From assembly GCA_026713245.1 (NCBI GenBank), contig JAPOOU010000247.1, positions 1-37,170 of the forward strand: a stretch of DNA of 37,170 bases, written 5' to 3'. Below are positions 24,235 to 32,836 of this stretch, in pieces. Numbering within the stretch: the stretch's first letter is position 1; the number at the start of each line of letters is the position of its first letter. The position numbers and the translations under genes were made by a program. A model generated the notes under the pieces. It searched no databases, was not told where the DNA came from, and was given only the letters and a program-made list of their open reading frames with translations. Source of the DNA: Chloroflexota bacterium (lineage in GTDB: Bacteria > Chloroflexota > Anaerolineae > Aggregatilineales > Phototrophicaceae).

Positions 24235-25254
24235 ATGCAATCCAAATCCACTCAAGAAGATGTCGCGAGAAAAGCTGGCGTTTCGGTCGCCACCGTTTCT
24301 TATGTCATGAGTGGCCGCAAAAATGGGCGCAGCAGAATCCCCGAGGCGACGAAGAAAGTCGTCCTGGCCGCGGCAAAGGAACTGAATTACCTGCCAAATG
24401 CCGCCGCGCGCGATTTGCGCCGCGGGAAGTCCGATCGCATTTGCCTGGTGCTGCCGGTGGCGGGCGCGCCGATCAACAATTTGTTATACAACTCCGTCGA
24501 CGAGGTCTTTGAAACCCATGGTTATTTTCTCGTCTCTTGCTTTGCCGGCACCGCGGAACGGGAATATCGCATTTACCGGCAACTGCTTCAGGGATTTGCC
24601 GACGGCGTCATTTTCTTCAGCAACTTTTACTTGAACGAAAGCCACTTTAACGAACTTTCCGCCTTGGGCATCGCAGTCGTGGCGGGATCGATGCTGACAA
24701 GTCGCAAGATCAATTCGCAGGGATTTGACGTGATCCGCTCCGATGCCTCGGAATCGCAAGAAGCGGCGGTGCGTCACCTGCTGCGGGCCGGTCACTCGCG
24801 TATCGCGATTATCTGGGACGAGAGCAATCTCAACCATGTGGATCGCGTGGAAACTTACCTGCGCATCATGCTGCGATACGGCGCGGAAATCGACCCCGCC
24901 CTGCAGCGCAATCGGGTGCCGGACGGGCGCTCCGCCTACGAGGCCATGGCATCGTTGTTGGCCCTGGATCATCCGCCGACAGCGGTACTGGCGATCTCTG
25001 ACCGAACCGCGGAGGGCGCCCTGAACGCTGTCAAGGATCACGATCTACAGATTCCCGGACAGGTTGCAATAATCGGCTTTGGCAATACATCGGAGACAGC
25101 GATCACCACGCCTCAATTGACGACGATCGGACCTGAATCCTGGAGCCTGCCTGTCGCGGCTCAGTTAATGCTTTCTCGCCTGGGGCAGGACGCGCCTATG
25201 GAGGGCCGCACGCTGGATATACCGGCAAAACTTCTGTTAAGGGAAACCGCCTAG
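24235..25254 (+). CDS. LacI-family transcriptional regulator
   Basis: 339 aa from ATG 24235. N-terminal HTH TQEDVARKAGVSVATVSYVM (residues 6-25), followed by a hinge (SRIPEATKKVVLAAAKELNY, then LPNAAARDLRRGKS). Periplasmic-binding-protein-like sensor domain: ICLVLPVAG, FADGVIFFSNF, DASESQEAAVRHLLRAGHSRIAII, AVLAISDRTAEGALNAV, VAIIGFGNTS. These regulators respond to sugars or nucleosides. AGGA at 24223-24226 supports ATG 24235 over the in-frame TTG at 24214. It lies between the two Dpp-type operons, 110 bp ahead of system II and the sugar-acid enzymes, so it is the likely regulator of that operon; a carbohydrate effector also argues that the transporter carries sugars. Confidence 0.88.
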   Translation: MQSKSTQEDVARKAGVSVATVSYVMSGRKNGRSRIPEATKKVVLAAAKELNYLPNAAARDLRRGKSDRICLVLPVAGAPINNLLYNSVDEVFETHGYFLVSCFAGTAEREYRIYRQLLQGFADGVIFFSNFYLNESHFNELSALGIAVVAGSMLTSRKINSQGFDVIRSDASESQEAAVRHLLRAGHSRIAIIWDESNLNHVDRVETYLRIMLRYGAEIDPALQRNRVPDGRSAYEAMASLLALDHPPTAVLAISDRTAEGALNAVKDHDLQIPGQVAIIGFGNTSETAITTPQLTTIGPESWSLPVAAQLMLSRLGQDAPMEGRTLDIPAKLLLRETA

Positions 25255-25364
25255 CAGCGGGAACTGGCAACTTTCTTAAAAGGGAAGGAGGAAGGCAATC
25301 TGGACAAACAAGTAACGCGAGTCAAATTGAATCGCTGTTTAGGAGTCAACGGGAGGAAAAGATC

Positions 25365-27290
25365 ATGAAAAGAACGCTTCTCATTTTGCTGGTATTTGCC
25401 TTCGCCATCTGCATAACCGGCGGCGCGCTCCTTGCGCAGTCCGGGTATTCCGAAGCGCCGATGCTGGCGGAACAGGTTGCCGCCGGCGAATTGCCCCCGG
25501 TCGACGAGCGCTTGCCCGCCCAGCCCTATGTCCAGGAGGCGCGCGGCGACATCGGCGCCTACGGCGGTACCATCATCGGCATCTGGAACGACGAAGTCGC
25601 TTGCGATCCGGAAACTTGCTCGGTCTTGAACGCCAACGTCGCGCAATTCGACTTCAACTTCAATATCGTGCCCGATATCGTGGAATCCTACGCGCTCAGC
25701 GACGACGCCCTGACTTTCACCGTGAAGCTGCGCGAGGGGCATCGCTGGTCCGATGGCGCGCCGCTGACCACCGCGGACGTGCAATTCTGGTATGACGCCG
25801 TGGTCAAGAACGACGATGTCTTCCTGGCAAATACCGACAACGGTATCCTGGCCAGCGGGCAGCACGCCGATCTGGAGGTCATCGACGACTACAATTTCGT
25901 CTTCCACTATCCCGAGCCCTTCGTGCGCGTTTTGGATACCATCACCGATTTCCGTCCCTTCTTGCCCAAGCACTTCTTGAGCCAGTTCCACATTGATTAC
26001 AACGAAAACGCGGATGATCTGGCGCAGGAAGCGGGCTACGATTTCTGGCACGAGCTCTTTGAAGCCAAGCTGCTGGGCGGGACCGCGGCCGATCCCTACT
26101 TCTCGGTTCAGGATCCCGACTTGCCGGTGCTGAGCGCCTGGATTTATGAGAGCACCGATTCGGAAAACAACTATACCTTCGTCAGGAATCCCTACTATCA
26201 CGTGGTCGATCCCGAAGGCAATCAGTTGCCATACGCAGATTACTTCCTGCGGCTCACCGCGCCCAGTACCGAGATCATGGTAGCCAGGATCGTATCCGGA
26301 GACATCACGCACGCGGGCTTTGGACGCAACATTTCCGAGTTTCCGCTGCTGGCGGAAAACGCCGAGGCCAATGGCTATGTGGTGAACTTGCACCCCGATC
26401 TGCGGGCGTCGGAGTTCGGCATGGTCCTCAATTTCACGCACAATGATCCGGTTCTGCGCGAGATCTTCAACGATATCCGCTTCCGCCGGGCGCTGTCCAT
26501 CGCCATCAACCGCGCCGAAGTACAAGAACTGGTCTTCCTCGGCCAGGGCAAACCGCGGCAGCCGATCTTCGATCCATCGGCTACTTTCTATGAAGACGGC
26601 ATCGACGAGAACGCCATTGAATACGATGTCGCTGGCGCCAACGCCCTGCTGGACGAGATGGGCCTGGAGCGCGGCGACGATGGTTGGCGTTTGCGTTCAG
26701 ATGGCGCGCCGCTCCAGATTACCTTCAGCGCGCCCTTTGGCAGCGGCCCCTGGCGGACGGAGCTGGTTGAGCTGATCAAAGCCTACTGGGCCGAGGTCGG
26801 CGTGGATCTCTTGCTGGATCCCATTGACGGCACGCTCTTCCGCGAACGTCTGCGCGCCAATGACATCGATATGGGCTCCTGGGCCATCGGCGGCTCTTCC
26901 GAGGTCTTCAGCCGCAACAACGCGCCAATTCGCTATCGCCCGCCCTTCCACTGGCCGACAACGCCCATCGGCGGTCTGCGCTGGTACCAATGGTACGAAT
27001 CCGGCGGGGAACAGGGCGATGAACCGCCCGAGGTCGTTCAGCGTCTGTACGAAGCGGTCGATGAATGGATGCAAGTGCCGCGCGGCACCGAGCGCTATCT
27101 CGAGCTCGGCCGGGAAATCATGCGCACCAACGCCGAAAACCTCTGGGTGATCGGCACGGTAGGCTTGATGCCGCGGCCCATCGTCTTCCATAAGGACTTG
27201 CGCAACGTCCCGGGACCGGAGGACATCGTCAGCGTCGAATTCTGGGTTTGGGGACCGCACCATCCCGAACAATGGTATTTCGCTGAATAG
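25365..27290 (+). CDS. ABC transporter substrate-binding protein, family 5 (system II)
   Basis: 641 aa. Signal peptide 1-24 (MKRTLLILLVFAFAICITGG then ALLAQ), no lipobox. Mature start GYSEAPMLAEQVAAGELPPV is nearly the same as in system I. Domain marks: GAYGGTIIG, VKLREGHRWSDGAPLTTADV, FHYPEPFVR, FVRNPYYHVVDPEGNQLPY, IRFRRALSIAINRAEVQEL. The two proteins are paralogues but diverged well beyond the N-terminus, which suggests different ligands. SD GGGAGGAAAAG (25350-25360) is strong. The leader also contains an orphan AAGGAGG at 25285-25291. Located directly after a LacI regulator and ahead of sugar-acid enzymes; an oligosaccharide or glycoside ligand is inferred. A terminator-like hairpin follows the stop. 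Confidence 0.88.
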   Translation: MKRTLLILLVFAFAICITGGALLAQSGYSEAPMLAEQVAAGELPPVDERLPAQPYVQEARGDIGAYGGTIIGIWNDEVACDPETCSVLNANVAQFDFNFNIVPDIVESYALSDDALTFTVKLREGHRWSDGAPLTTADVQFWYDAVVKNDDVFLANTDNGILASGQHADLEVIDDYNFVFHYPEPFVRVLDTITDFRPFLPKHFLSQFHIDYNENADDLAQEAGYDFWHELFEAKLLGGTAADPYFSVQDPDLPVLSAWIYESTDSENNYTFVRNPYYHVVDPEGNQLPYADYFLRLTAPSTEIMVARIVSGDITHAGFGRNISEFPLLAENAEANGYVVNLHPDLRASEFGMVLNFTHNDPVLREIFNDIRFRRALSIAINRAEVQELVFLGQGKPRQPIFDPSATFYEDGIDENAIEYDVAGANALLDEMGLERGDDGWRLRSDGAPLQITFSAPFGSGPWRTELVELIKAYWAEVGVDLLLDPIDGTLFRERLRANDIDMGSWAIGGSSEVFSRNNAPIRYRPPFHWPTTPIGGLRWYQWYESGGEQGDEPPEVVQRLYEAVDEWMQVPRGTERYLELGREIMRTNAENLWVIGTVGLMPRPIVFHKDLRNVPGPEDIVSVEFWVWGPHHPEQWYFAE

Positions 27291-27302
27291 ATCATTACGA
27301 CG

Positions 27303-27340
27303 AGTCCGCGTGGGGAGTTTCGAAACCCACGCGGACTTTC
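27303..27340 (+). terminator. Intrinsic terminator/attenuator behind the binding-protein gene (system II)
   Basis: Arms AGTCCGCGTGGG (27303-27314) and CCCACGCGGACT (27326-27337), perfect 12-bp stem, followed by TTTCT. The loop holds TTTCGAAA, itself self-complementary. Thirteen bases behind the stop. Partial termination here would make the binding protein more abundant than the membrane subunits. Confidence 0.65.
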
Positions 27341-27342
27341 TA

Positions 27343-27531
27343 AGTAGTACCAAGAAAATAATGGGAAATTTGCGTCAGCCTAACCCATCCCCCGGCCCCT
27401 TCCCGAAGGTCAGTGTCTACGCGACCCAAAGCATCAAGGAAGGGGAGTTCACACGGCGCGAGCAAATCTCCCCCATTGCAATGGGTGAGACCTAGAGGGG
27501 GTTAAATTCGCAGGACTAACTTGGTACTACT
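27343..27531. repeat. Composite repeat element with 12-bp terminal inverted repeats
   Basis: Perfect ends AGTAGTACCAAG (27343-27354) and CTTGGTACTACT (27520-27531). Inside lies an R2 unit split in two (CCCCTTCC at 27396-27403 and GGAAGGGG at 27438-27445) with the R3-specific 19-mer GGTCAGTGTCTACGCGACC (27408-27426) between its arms, plus the ATTGCAAT palindrome (27472-27485). A related end, AGTAGTACCAA, occurs at 37020-37030. No open reading frame with homology is inside. The 281-bp gap 27291-27571 contains nothing else recognisable. Confidence 0.65.
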
Positions 27532-27571
27532 CACTTTTGCATATCCATAGCTGGCTAGCGAAATTTGCCTT

Positions 27572-28558
27572 ATGCTGGGCTTTATTCTACGCCGTATCCT
27601 GCTCTTCATACCGACCCTGCTCTTCATCTCGATCCTGGTGTTTTTCTTGATCCAGTTGCCGCCGGGTGATTATCTCGATACGCTGATTCTCAGGATGCAA
27701 GAAAGCGGCTCGTCGGTCGATGCGGAAACCGAGGCGCTCCTGCGCGAGCGCTATGCGCTGGATCAACCTTTTCTGTCGCAATACACGCGCTGGATTAGCA
27801 ACATTGTCACCGAGGGCGATTTTGGACGGTCCTTCAACTGGAACCGGCCGGTCTCTGAACTGATCTGGAGCCGGCTGGGCTGGACACTTGCCATTTCCCT
27901 CGGCTCGCTACTTTTTACCTGGGCCCTGGCTTTCCCTATCGCCATCTATTCCGCCACCAATCAGTATTCGCTCTTTGATTACTTTTTCAGCTTTCTCGGG
28001 TTTATCGGGCTGGCGATCCCGAATTTCCTGCTGGCGCTGGTTTTGATGTGGATCGGCTTTTCCGTATTCGGGGTATCCATGGGCGGCTTGTTCTCCAGCG
28101 AGTTCCGCGACGCCCCCTGGAGCATCGAGAAGTTCATCGACTTCCTGTCGCACTTGTGGGTGCCGATCGTCGTGCTGGGCACGGCGGGAACAGCCGGATT
28201 GATCCGCACCATGCGCGCCAACCTGCTGGATGAATTGAACAAGCCCTATGTCGAAGCGGCGCGCGCTAAAGGCCTGCGCGAGCGCCGCCTGATCTGGAAG
28301 TACCCGGTGCGCGTGGCCTTGAACCCCTTCATCAGCTCGCTGGCGACCATCTTGCCCGGGATGATCTCGGGAGCAACCATCGTCTCGGTCGTGCTCAACT
28401 TGCCGACGACAGGACCGCTCATGCTGGACGCCCTGCTGGAACAAGATATGTTCCTGGCCGGCAGTTTCTTGCTGATGCTGAGCCTGTTCACACTCGTGAG
28501 CACCCTGGTTTCCGATATTCTGCTGGTGCTGGTGGATCCGCGGATTCGCCTCGATTGA
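27572..28558 (+). CDS. Dpp/Opp-type ABC permease B (system II)
   Basis: 328 aa. MLGFILRRILLFIPTLLFIS is the first membrane segment; LPPGDYLDTLI and RYALDQPFLSQYTRWISNIV belong to the external region; the ATPase-contact loop is PYVEAARAKGLRERRLIWKYPVRVAL; the tail DILLVLVDPRIRLD is standard. Same layout as the system I permease at 19647. Separated from its binding protein by the terminator and the composite repeat. No clear SD or promoter is seen directly upstream. The stop is followed at once by an R1 repeat. Confidence 0.9.
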   Translation: MLGFILRRILLFIPTLLFISILVFFLIQLPPGDYLDTLILRMQESGSSVDAETEALLRERYALDQPFLSQYTRWISNIVTEGDFGRSFNWNRPVSELIWSRLGWTLAISLGSLLFTWALAFPIAIYSATNQYSLFDYFFSFLGFIGLAIPNFLLALVLMWIGFSVFGVSMGGLFSSEFRDAPWSIEKFIDFLSHLWVPIVVLGTAGTAGLIRTMRANLLDELNKPYVEAARAKGLRERRLIWKYPVRVALNPFISSLATILPGMISGATIVSVVLNLPTTGPLMLDALLEQDMFLAGSFLLMLSLFTLVSTLVSDILLVLVDPRIRLD

Positions 28559-28650
28559 GCCGCTCGCCGGCAGCGAAAAAGTCTGCCGCGTTCACGAAAA
28601 AAAGCAAGCCCTCTCGTCGCATGAGCGACGCGGGCTACAAAAACAGGAGT
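28559..28650 (+). repeat. R1 dispersed repeat carrying the SD of permease C (copy C)
   Basis: GCCGCTCGCCGGCAGCGAAAAAGTC..., AAGCCCTCTCGTCGCATGAG, then CGACGCGGGCTACAAAAACAGGAG. Aligns with 7248-7350 and 15273-15370 over the full length. The GGAG at 28646-28649 lies where the other copies have AGGAGG, 10 bp before the TTG chosen as start of the next gene. The repeat is open in frame with that gene, but this is coincidence. Confidence 0.72.
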
Positions 28651-28659
28651 AGGCAGACC

Positions 28660-29790
28660 TTGTTACGATCTCGACCTGTGAGCGAAGAAGCGCTGAAAAA
28701 AGCCGACGAGCGCCAACTGACCGCTTCGCAGTCGCAGTTGATCTGGTGGCGCTTTCGCAAGCACCGCGCGGCCATGATCAGCCTGGCAGTCCTGCTGCTT
28801 TTCTACTTTGTCGCGCTCTTTGCCGGCTTCTTCGCCCCGCGCGACCCCGGGCGCGTCGACGCGCAATTCGCCCAGGCGCCGCCGCAGCCGCTGGTCTTCT
28901 TTGATGACGCCGGATTCCATTTTCCGCCCATCGTCTACGGTTACGTCGGCGAGCGCGATCCAAAGACCCTGCGCAAGTTCTACCGCGTCAGCGCCGGCGA
29001 CCGCTATCAGCTGCGCTTTTTCGTCCGCGGGGACCCGTACTTGATTCTTGGCCTAATCGAAAGTGATATTCATTTTATCGGCACTGACGATCCGGATCTA
29101 CCGCTCTTCCTCCTGGGTACGGATCTGCTCGGGCGCGACATGCTCTCACGGGTCATTTACGGCGGGCAAGTCTCGCTGAGTGTGGGCTTGGTCGGCGTCT
29201 TCCTGAGCTTGATACTGGGCATATTGCTCGGCGGCGTCTCGGGCTATTACGGCGGCTGGCTGGATGTCGCGATTCAACGCCTGATCGAGGTCTTGCGGTC
29301 TATCCCGACCATCCCGCTCTGGCTCACGCTCAGCGCCGCCCTGCCCCGCAACTTGACCCAACTACAGATGTACTTTGGCATAACGATTATCTTGTCCTTC
29401 ATCGGCTGGACCGAGGTGGCCCGCGTCGTCCGCGGCAAGTTCATGTCGCTGCGCAACGAAGATTTCATCCTGGCCGCGCGCACTATCGGCACGTCGCGCT
29501 TCCGTATTATCTATCGGCACATGGTGCCTTCATTCATCAGTCATCTCATCGCCGCGCTGACGCTGGCGCTGCCGATCATGATTCTCAGCGAAACGGCGCT
29601 CAGTTTTTTGGGCTTGGGCTTGCGCCCGCCGACTATCAGTTGGGGCACCTTGCTCGACGGCACACAGAATCTCAACGCCATCGCCTTGACGCCCTGGCTG
29701 CTGTTGCCGGTGGCACCCATCATTGTCACGGTGCTGGCCTTTAACTTTGTCGGCGATGGCTTGCGCGATGCCGCCGATCCCTACGCTTAA
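28660..29790 (+). CDS. Dpp/Opp-type ABC permease C with enlarged external loop (system II)
   Basis: 376 aa from TTG 28660. SEEALKKADERQLTASQSQL is a hydrophilic N-terminus, then WWRFRKHRAAMISLAVLLLF is the first membrane segment. An insert of about 90 residues (from FAPRDPGRVDAQFA to FIGTDDPDLPLF) precedes LLGTDLLGRDMLSRVIYGGQVSLS. The contact loop is EDFILAARTIGTSRFRIIYRHMVP; tail FNFVGDGLRDAADPYA. The TTG start is placed by analogy: in the two other R1 copies the start codon lies 5-8 bp behind the same AACAGGAG edge. GTG 28678 is a possible alternative. The upstream TTG at 28555 would translate the repeat and is rejected. Confidence 0.88.
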   Translation: MLRSRPVSEEALKKADERQLTASQSQLIWWRFRKHRAAMISLAVLLLFYFVALFAGFFAPRDPGRVDAQFAQAPPQPLVFFDDAGFHFPPIVYGYVGERDPKTLRKFYRVSAGDRYQLRFFVRGDPYLILGLIESDIHFIGTDDPDLPLFLLGTDLLGRDMLSRVIYGGQVSLSVGLVGVFLSLILGILLGGVSGYYGGWLDVAIQRLIEVLRSIPTIPLWLTLSAALPRNLTQLQMYFGITIILSFIGWTEVARVVRGKFMSLRNEDFILAARTIGTSRFRIIYRHMVPSFISHLIAALTLALPIMILSETALSFLGLGLRPPTISWGTLLDGTQNLNAIALTPWLLLPVAPIIVTVLAFNFVGDGLRDAADPYA

Positions 29791-29807
29791 ACGGAATGAC
29801 TTGAACC

Positions 29808-30839
29808 ATGCCCACACCCAAGCCGCTGCTGGAAATCAAAAACCTCAAGATGCACTTTCCCATCAAGCGGGGCATCATGGGGCGGACTGTCGGCCACGTA
29901 AAAGCCGTCGACGATGTCAGCCTGACCATCGGCGAAGGCGAAGTCGTGGGGCTGGTCGGCGAAAGCGGCTGTGGCAAATCGACCGTTTCGCGCTGCATCG
30001 TCCGCGCCTACAAACCGACAGCCGGCCAAATCCTGCTATACGATGCGCAGGGCGGCGCGGTAGACCTGGCCAGCATTCCCGAACCGGACATGCTGCCTTA
30101 TCGCCGCGATATCCAGATGATCTTCCAAGACCCCTTTTCGTCACTGAACCCGCGCATGACCTTGCGCCAGATTATCGGCGAACCGATGCGCAACTATCGG
30201 ATCTGCCGCGGCAAGGATCTCGAAGATCGCGTGGCTCATCTGCTGGAATCCGTCGGGCTGCGGCCAGAGCACATGTCGCGCTATCCACATGCCTTCAGCG
30301 GCGGTCAGCGCCAGCGTATCGGCATCGCCCGCGCGCTGGCCCTCAACCCGCGTTTGATCATCTGCGACGAACCGGTGTCCGCGCTCGATGTATCGGTACA
30401 GGCGCAGATCCTCAACTTGCTGCGCGACCTGCAAGCGGAATTCCGCTACAGCTATCTCTTCATCGCCCACGATCTCAGCGTGGTCGATTATATCTGCGAG
30501 CGCGTCGCCGTCATGTACGTCGGCAAAATCGTCGAGACGGCCGATACCGCCACCATTTTCAAGGACCCGCATCATCCCTACACCGCTGCCCTGCGCGCGG
30601 CGATCCCGCAATTGAATCCGCGCTTGCGGCAACTCCCCGTGCCGCTGGAAGGAGATGTCGCCGACCCGGCCAATACGCCGTCGGGCTGCGTCTTTCATCC
30701 GCGCTGTCGCTTCGCCGAGGATCGCTGCCGCCACGAGACGCCGGCGATGATGCCGACCGCGCCACGCCACCGTGCCCGCTGCCATTTCGCCGGCGAACTC
30801 AATCTTTCGGGACTATCGGAACCGGCGGCGACCGCATGA
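29808..30839 (+). CDS. Dpp/Opp-type ABC ATPase F (system II)
   Basis: 343 aa. MHFPIKRGIMGRTVGHVKAV is the DppF-like N-terminus; Walker [11 protein letters not shown]-loop MIFQDPFSSLNPRMT, signature FSGGQRQRIGIARAL, Walker B LIICDEPVSALDVS, H-loop IAHDLSVVDY, C-terminal PSGCVFHPRCRFAEDRC. All motifs are intact. In system I the order is D then F; here F precedes D, so the two operons are not simple recent duplicates of each other. The stop overlaps the next start (ATGA at 30836-30839). Confidence 0.9.
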   Translation: MPTPKPLLEIKNLKMHFPIKRGIMGRTVGHVKAVDDVSLTIGEGEVVGLVGESGCGKSTVSRCIVRAYKPTAGQILLYDAQGGAVDLASIPEPDMLPYRRDIQMIFQDPFSSLNPRMTLRQIIGEPMRNYRICRGKDLEDRVAHLLESVGLRPEHMSRYPHAFSGGQRQRIGIARALALNPRLIICDEPVSALDVSVQAQILNLLRDLQAEFRYSYLFIAHDLSVVDYICERVAVMYVGKIVETADTATIFKDPHHPYTAALRAAIPQLNPRLRQLPVPLEGDVADPANTPSGCVFHPRCRFAEDRCRHETPAMMPTAPRHRARCHFAGELNLSGLSEPAATA

Positions 30840-31870
30840 CCGGGATGACCATGGAACCTTTGCTAGAAGTCAAGAACCTCAAAGTGCACTTTGCCACCGA
30901 CGAAGGCGTCGTCGAGGCGGTTCGCGATGTCTCTTTCGAGATCAAGCGCGGCGAAACCGTCGCCATCGTGGGCGAGAGCGGCTGCGGCAAGTCGGTGATG
31001 GCCCGGGCCATCCTGCGCATCGTTCCGGCGCCGGGCCGCATCGTCGAGGGACGGGTCAATTATTATCGCGACGAACGCAAGATTGAGTTAACGGCGCTGG
31101 AAGCGAAAGGCGCCGAGATTCGCGCGATCCGCGGCGCGGACATTGCCATGATCTTCCAGGAACCGATGGCCACCTTCAGCCCGGTGCATACCATCGGCAA
31201 TCAAATCAACGAAGCCATTATTTTGCACCAAGGCGTCGACCGAGCCGGCGCGACAGCGCAAACCCTCGACATTCTAAATCGGGTTGGCATGCCGCGCCCG
31301 TCGCGCATCATCCACCGCTACCCGCATCAATTGAGCGGCGGTATGCTCCAGCGCGCCATGATTGCCATGGCGCTCTCCTGCCGACCGCAATTGCTGATCG
31401 CCGATGAGCCGACTACCGCGTTGGATGTGACGACGCAAGCGCAGATCCTGCGCCTGCTCTATGACCTGCAGCGTGAATTCAATATGGCGATTCTCTTCAT
31501 CACCCACGACCTGAGCGTGGTCTCGCAATTCGCCGACCGCGTCGAGGTCATGTACCTGGGAGAAGTCGTGGAATCGACCGACGTCATCAGGCTATTCGAG
31601 GACCCAAAACATCCCTATACCCGGGCCTTGCTCAATTCGATACCACAGACCGGCGCCGGGCGCGGGCAGCGGCTGCAATCGATCGCGGGCGCCATCCCCA
31701 ATCCGCTGCATCGCCCCTCCGGCTGCCTGTTCCATCCGCGCTGCGACAGTTTTCAGCCCGGCGTCTGCGATCTGGTTTCGCCCAAAGAGATCCAAATCGA
31801 CCGGGATCATCGCGCCCGCTGTATTTTGTACGACGAGCAATATGCCGAGTCCGCGGCTGTTGCGCAATGA
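30836..31870 (+). CDS. Dpp/Opp-type ABC ATPase D (system II)
   Basis: 344 aa if started at ATG 30836, which overlaps the previous stop; ATG 30845 and 30851 are in frame and equally possible. [20 protein letters not shown] is the DppD-like beginning; Walker [11 protein letters not shown]-loop [13 protein letters not shown], signature [15 protein letters not shown], Walker [16 protein letters not shown]-loop [11 protein letters not shown]-terminal [18 protein letters not shown]. The signature has MLQRA where MRQRV is usual; LSGG is kept. It completes the transporter; the catabolic genes follow after 51 bp, pointing to one operon for uptake and breakdown. Confidence 0.9.
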   Translation: MTGMTMEPLLEVKNLKVHFATDEGVVEAVRDVSFEIKRGETVAIVGESGCGKSVMARAILRIVPAPGRIVEGRVNYYRDERKIELTALEAKGAEIRAIRGADIAMIFQEPMATFSPVHTIGNQINEAIILHQGVDRAGATAQTLDILNRVGMPRPSRIIHRYPHQLSGGMLQRAMIAMALSCRPQLLIADEPTTALDVTTQAQILRLLYDLQREFNMAILFITHDLSVVSQFADRVEVMYLGEVVESTDVIRLFEDPKHPYTRALLNSIPQTGAGRGQRLQSIAGAIPNPLHRPSGCLFHPRCDSFQPGVCDLVSPKEIQIDRDHRARCILYDEQYAESAAVAQ

Positions 31871-31921
31871 CTGGAATGCTGAAGGGGATCGTCCGCTGCT
31901 TATGCGAGGAGCCAATACAAG

Positions 31922-32827
31922 ATGAATGATCGACTGGCCGGCATCCTGCCGGTGGTACAAACGGCGCTCACCGACGACGGCGACTTTGACTTGCCGAGCA
32001 TGGAACGGCAGATCGAATTCTGCATTCGCGCCGGCGCGCACGGGCTTGTCTTCCCGGTATTGGGCAGCGAGTTCATGTTCCTTTCCGACAACGAAAGGCG
32101 AGATCTGGTGGCCTTCATCGTCAAGCATGGCGCCGGTCGCATACCGATCATCGCCGGCGTCGCCGGCGCCTCGGCGGCAATCGCCGTTGAGCAAGCCGCG
32201 CATGCCGCGCATGTCGGCGCCGACGCCGTCATCGCCATGCCGCCCTATGTCGCCGTTGCATCGCCCGAGCAAATCTTCGCTTATTTCAAGCGCATCGCCG
32301 AGGCGGCCCGGATCCCGGTGATCATCCAGCACGCGCCCCAGGGACCGGGCATGACTATCGCCTTTCTCAAGCGACTGCTGGCCGAGGTAGCGCATATCAA
32401 CTACATAAAAGAAGAAATGGACCCCAGCGCCCACCACATCAGCGAGCTTGTCGCGGCGCGCATTCCCGGCTGTTGGGGCATATTCGGCGGCGGATTCTGC
32501 CGCTGGATGATGTCGGAGCTCGATCGCGGCGCTACCGGCTTCATGCCCGCGGTAGACATCGTCGACATCCATGTACAGATCTGGCGCGCCTGGCAAGCCG
32601 GCGACAAGACTCGGGCTCGCGACATCTTCAACCAGATCGCGCCGCTGATCTTGCTGACCCAGCAACTGCGCCTTCCGCTCGTCAAAGAGATCCTGGCGCG
32701 CCGCGGCATCTTGACGAGCGCATCGCTGCGACAGCCGGGTCTCCCGCCGCTGGACGAAGCCGATCATCGCGAACTTGACGCCGCGCTGGCGGCGCTGAGC
32801 CATCTTTTTATCAAGACTGAATTTTGA
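31922..32827 (+). CDS. DapA/N-acetylneuraminate lyase family protein with altered active site
   Basis: 301 aa TIM-barrel of the DHDPS/NAL/KDG-aldolase group. LAGILPVVQTALTDDGDFD, GAHGLVFPVLGSEFMFLSDNER and the Schiff-base Lys163 (INYIKEE) define the family. Two normally strict sites differ: the Thr-Thr of the GTTGE motif is Val-Leu (PVLGSE, 45-50), and the catalytic Tyr of the YNxP motif is replaced by Gln-His (IIQHAPQGPG, residues 134-143). The lysine allows imine formation, but the usual proton relay is missing. Likely role here: cleavage or dehydration of a 2-keto-3-deoxy sugar acid made by the next enzyme. GAGGAG SD near 31908. First of four tightly spaced enzyme genes. Confidence 0.8.
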   Translation: MNDRLAGILPVVQTALTDDGDFDLPSMERQIEFCIRAGAHGLVFPVLGSEFMFLSDNERRDLVAFIVKHGAGRIPIIAGVAGASAAIAVEQAAHAAHVGADAVIAMPPYVAVASPEQIFAYFKRIAEAARIPVIIQHAPQGPGMTIAFLKRLLAEVAHINYIKEEMDPSAHHISELVAARIPGCWGIFGGGFCRWMMSELDRGATGFMPAVDIVDIHVQIWRAWQAGDKTRARDIFNQIAPLILLTQQLRLPLVKEILARRGILTSASLRQPGLPPLDEADHRELDAALAALSHLFIKTEF

Positions 32828-32836
32828 GGTGAGGCA

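Noticed and set aside
28555-28659. Upstream extension of permease C (system II) from TTG 28555
   Set aside because: It would translate the R1 repeat; the same repeat lies outside the gene in the two other copies.
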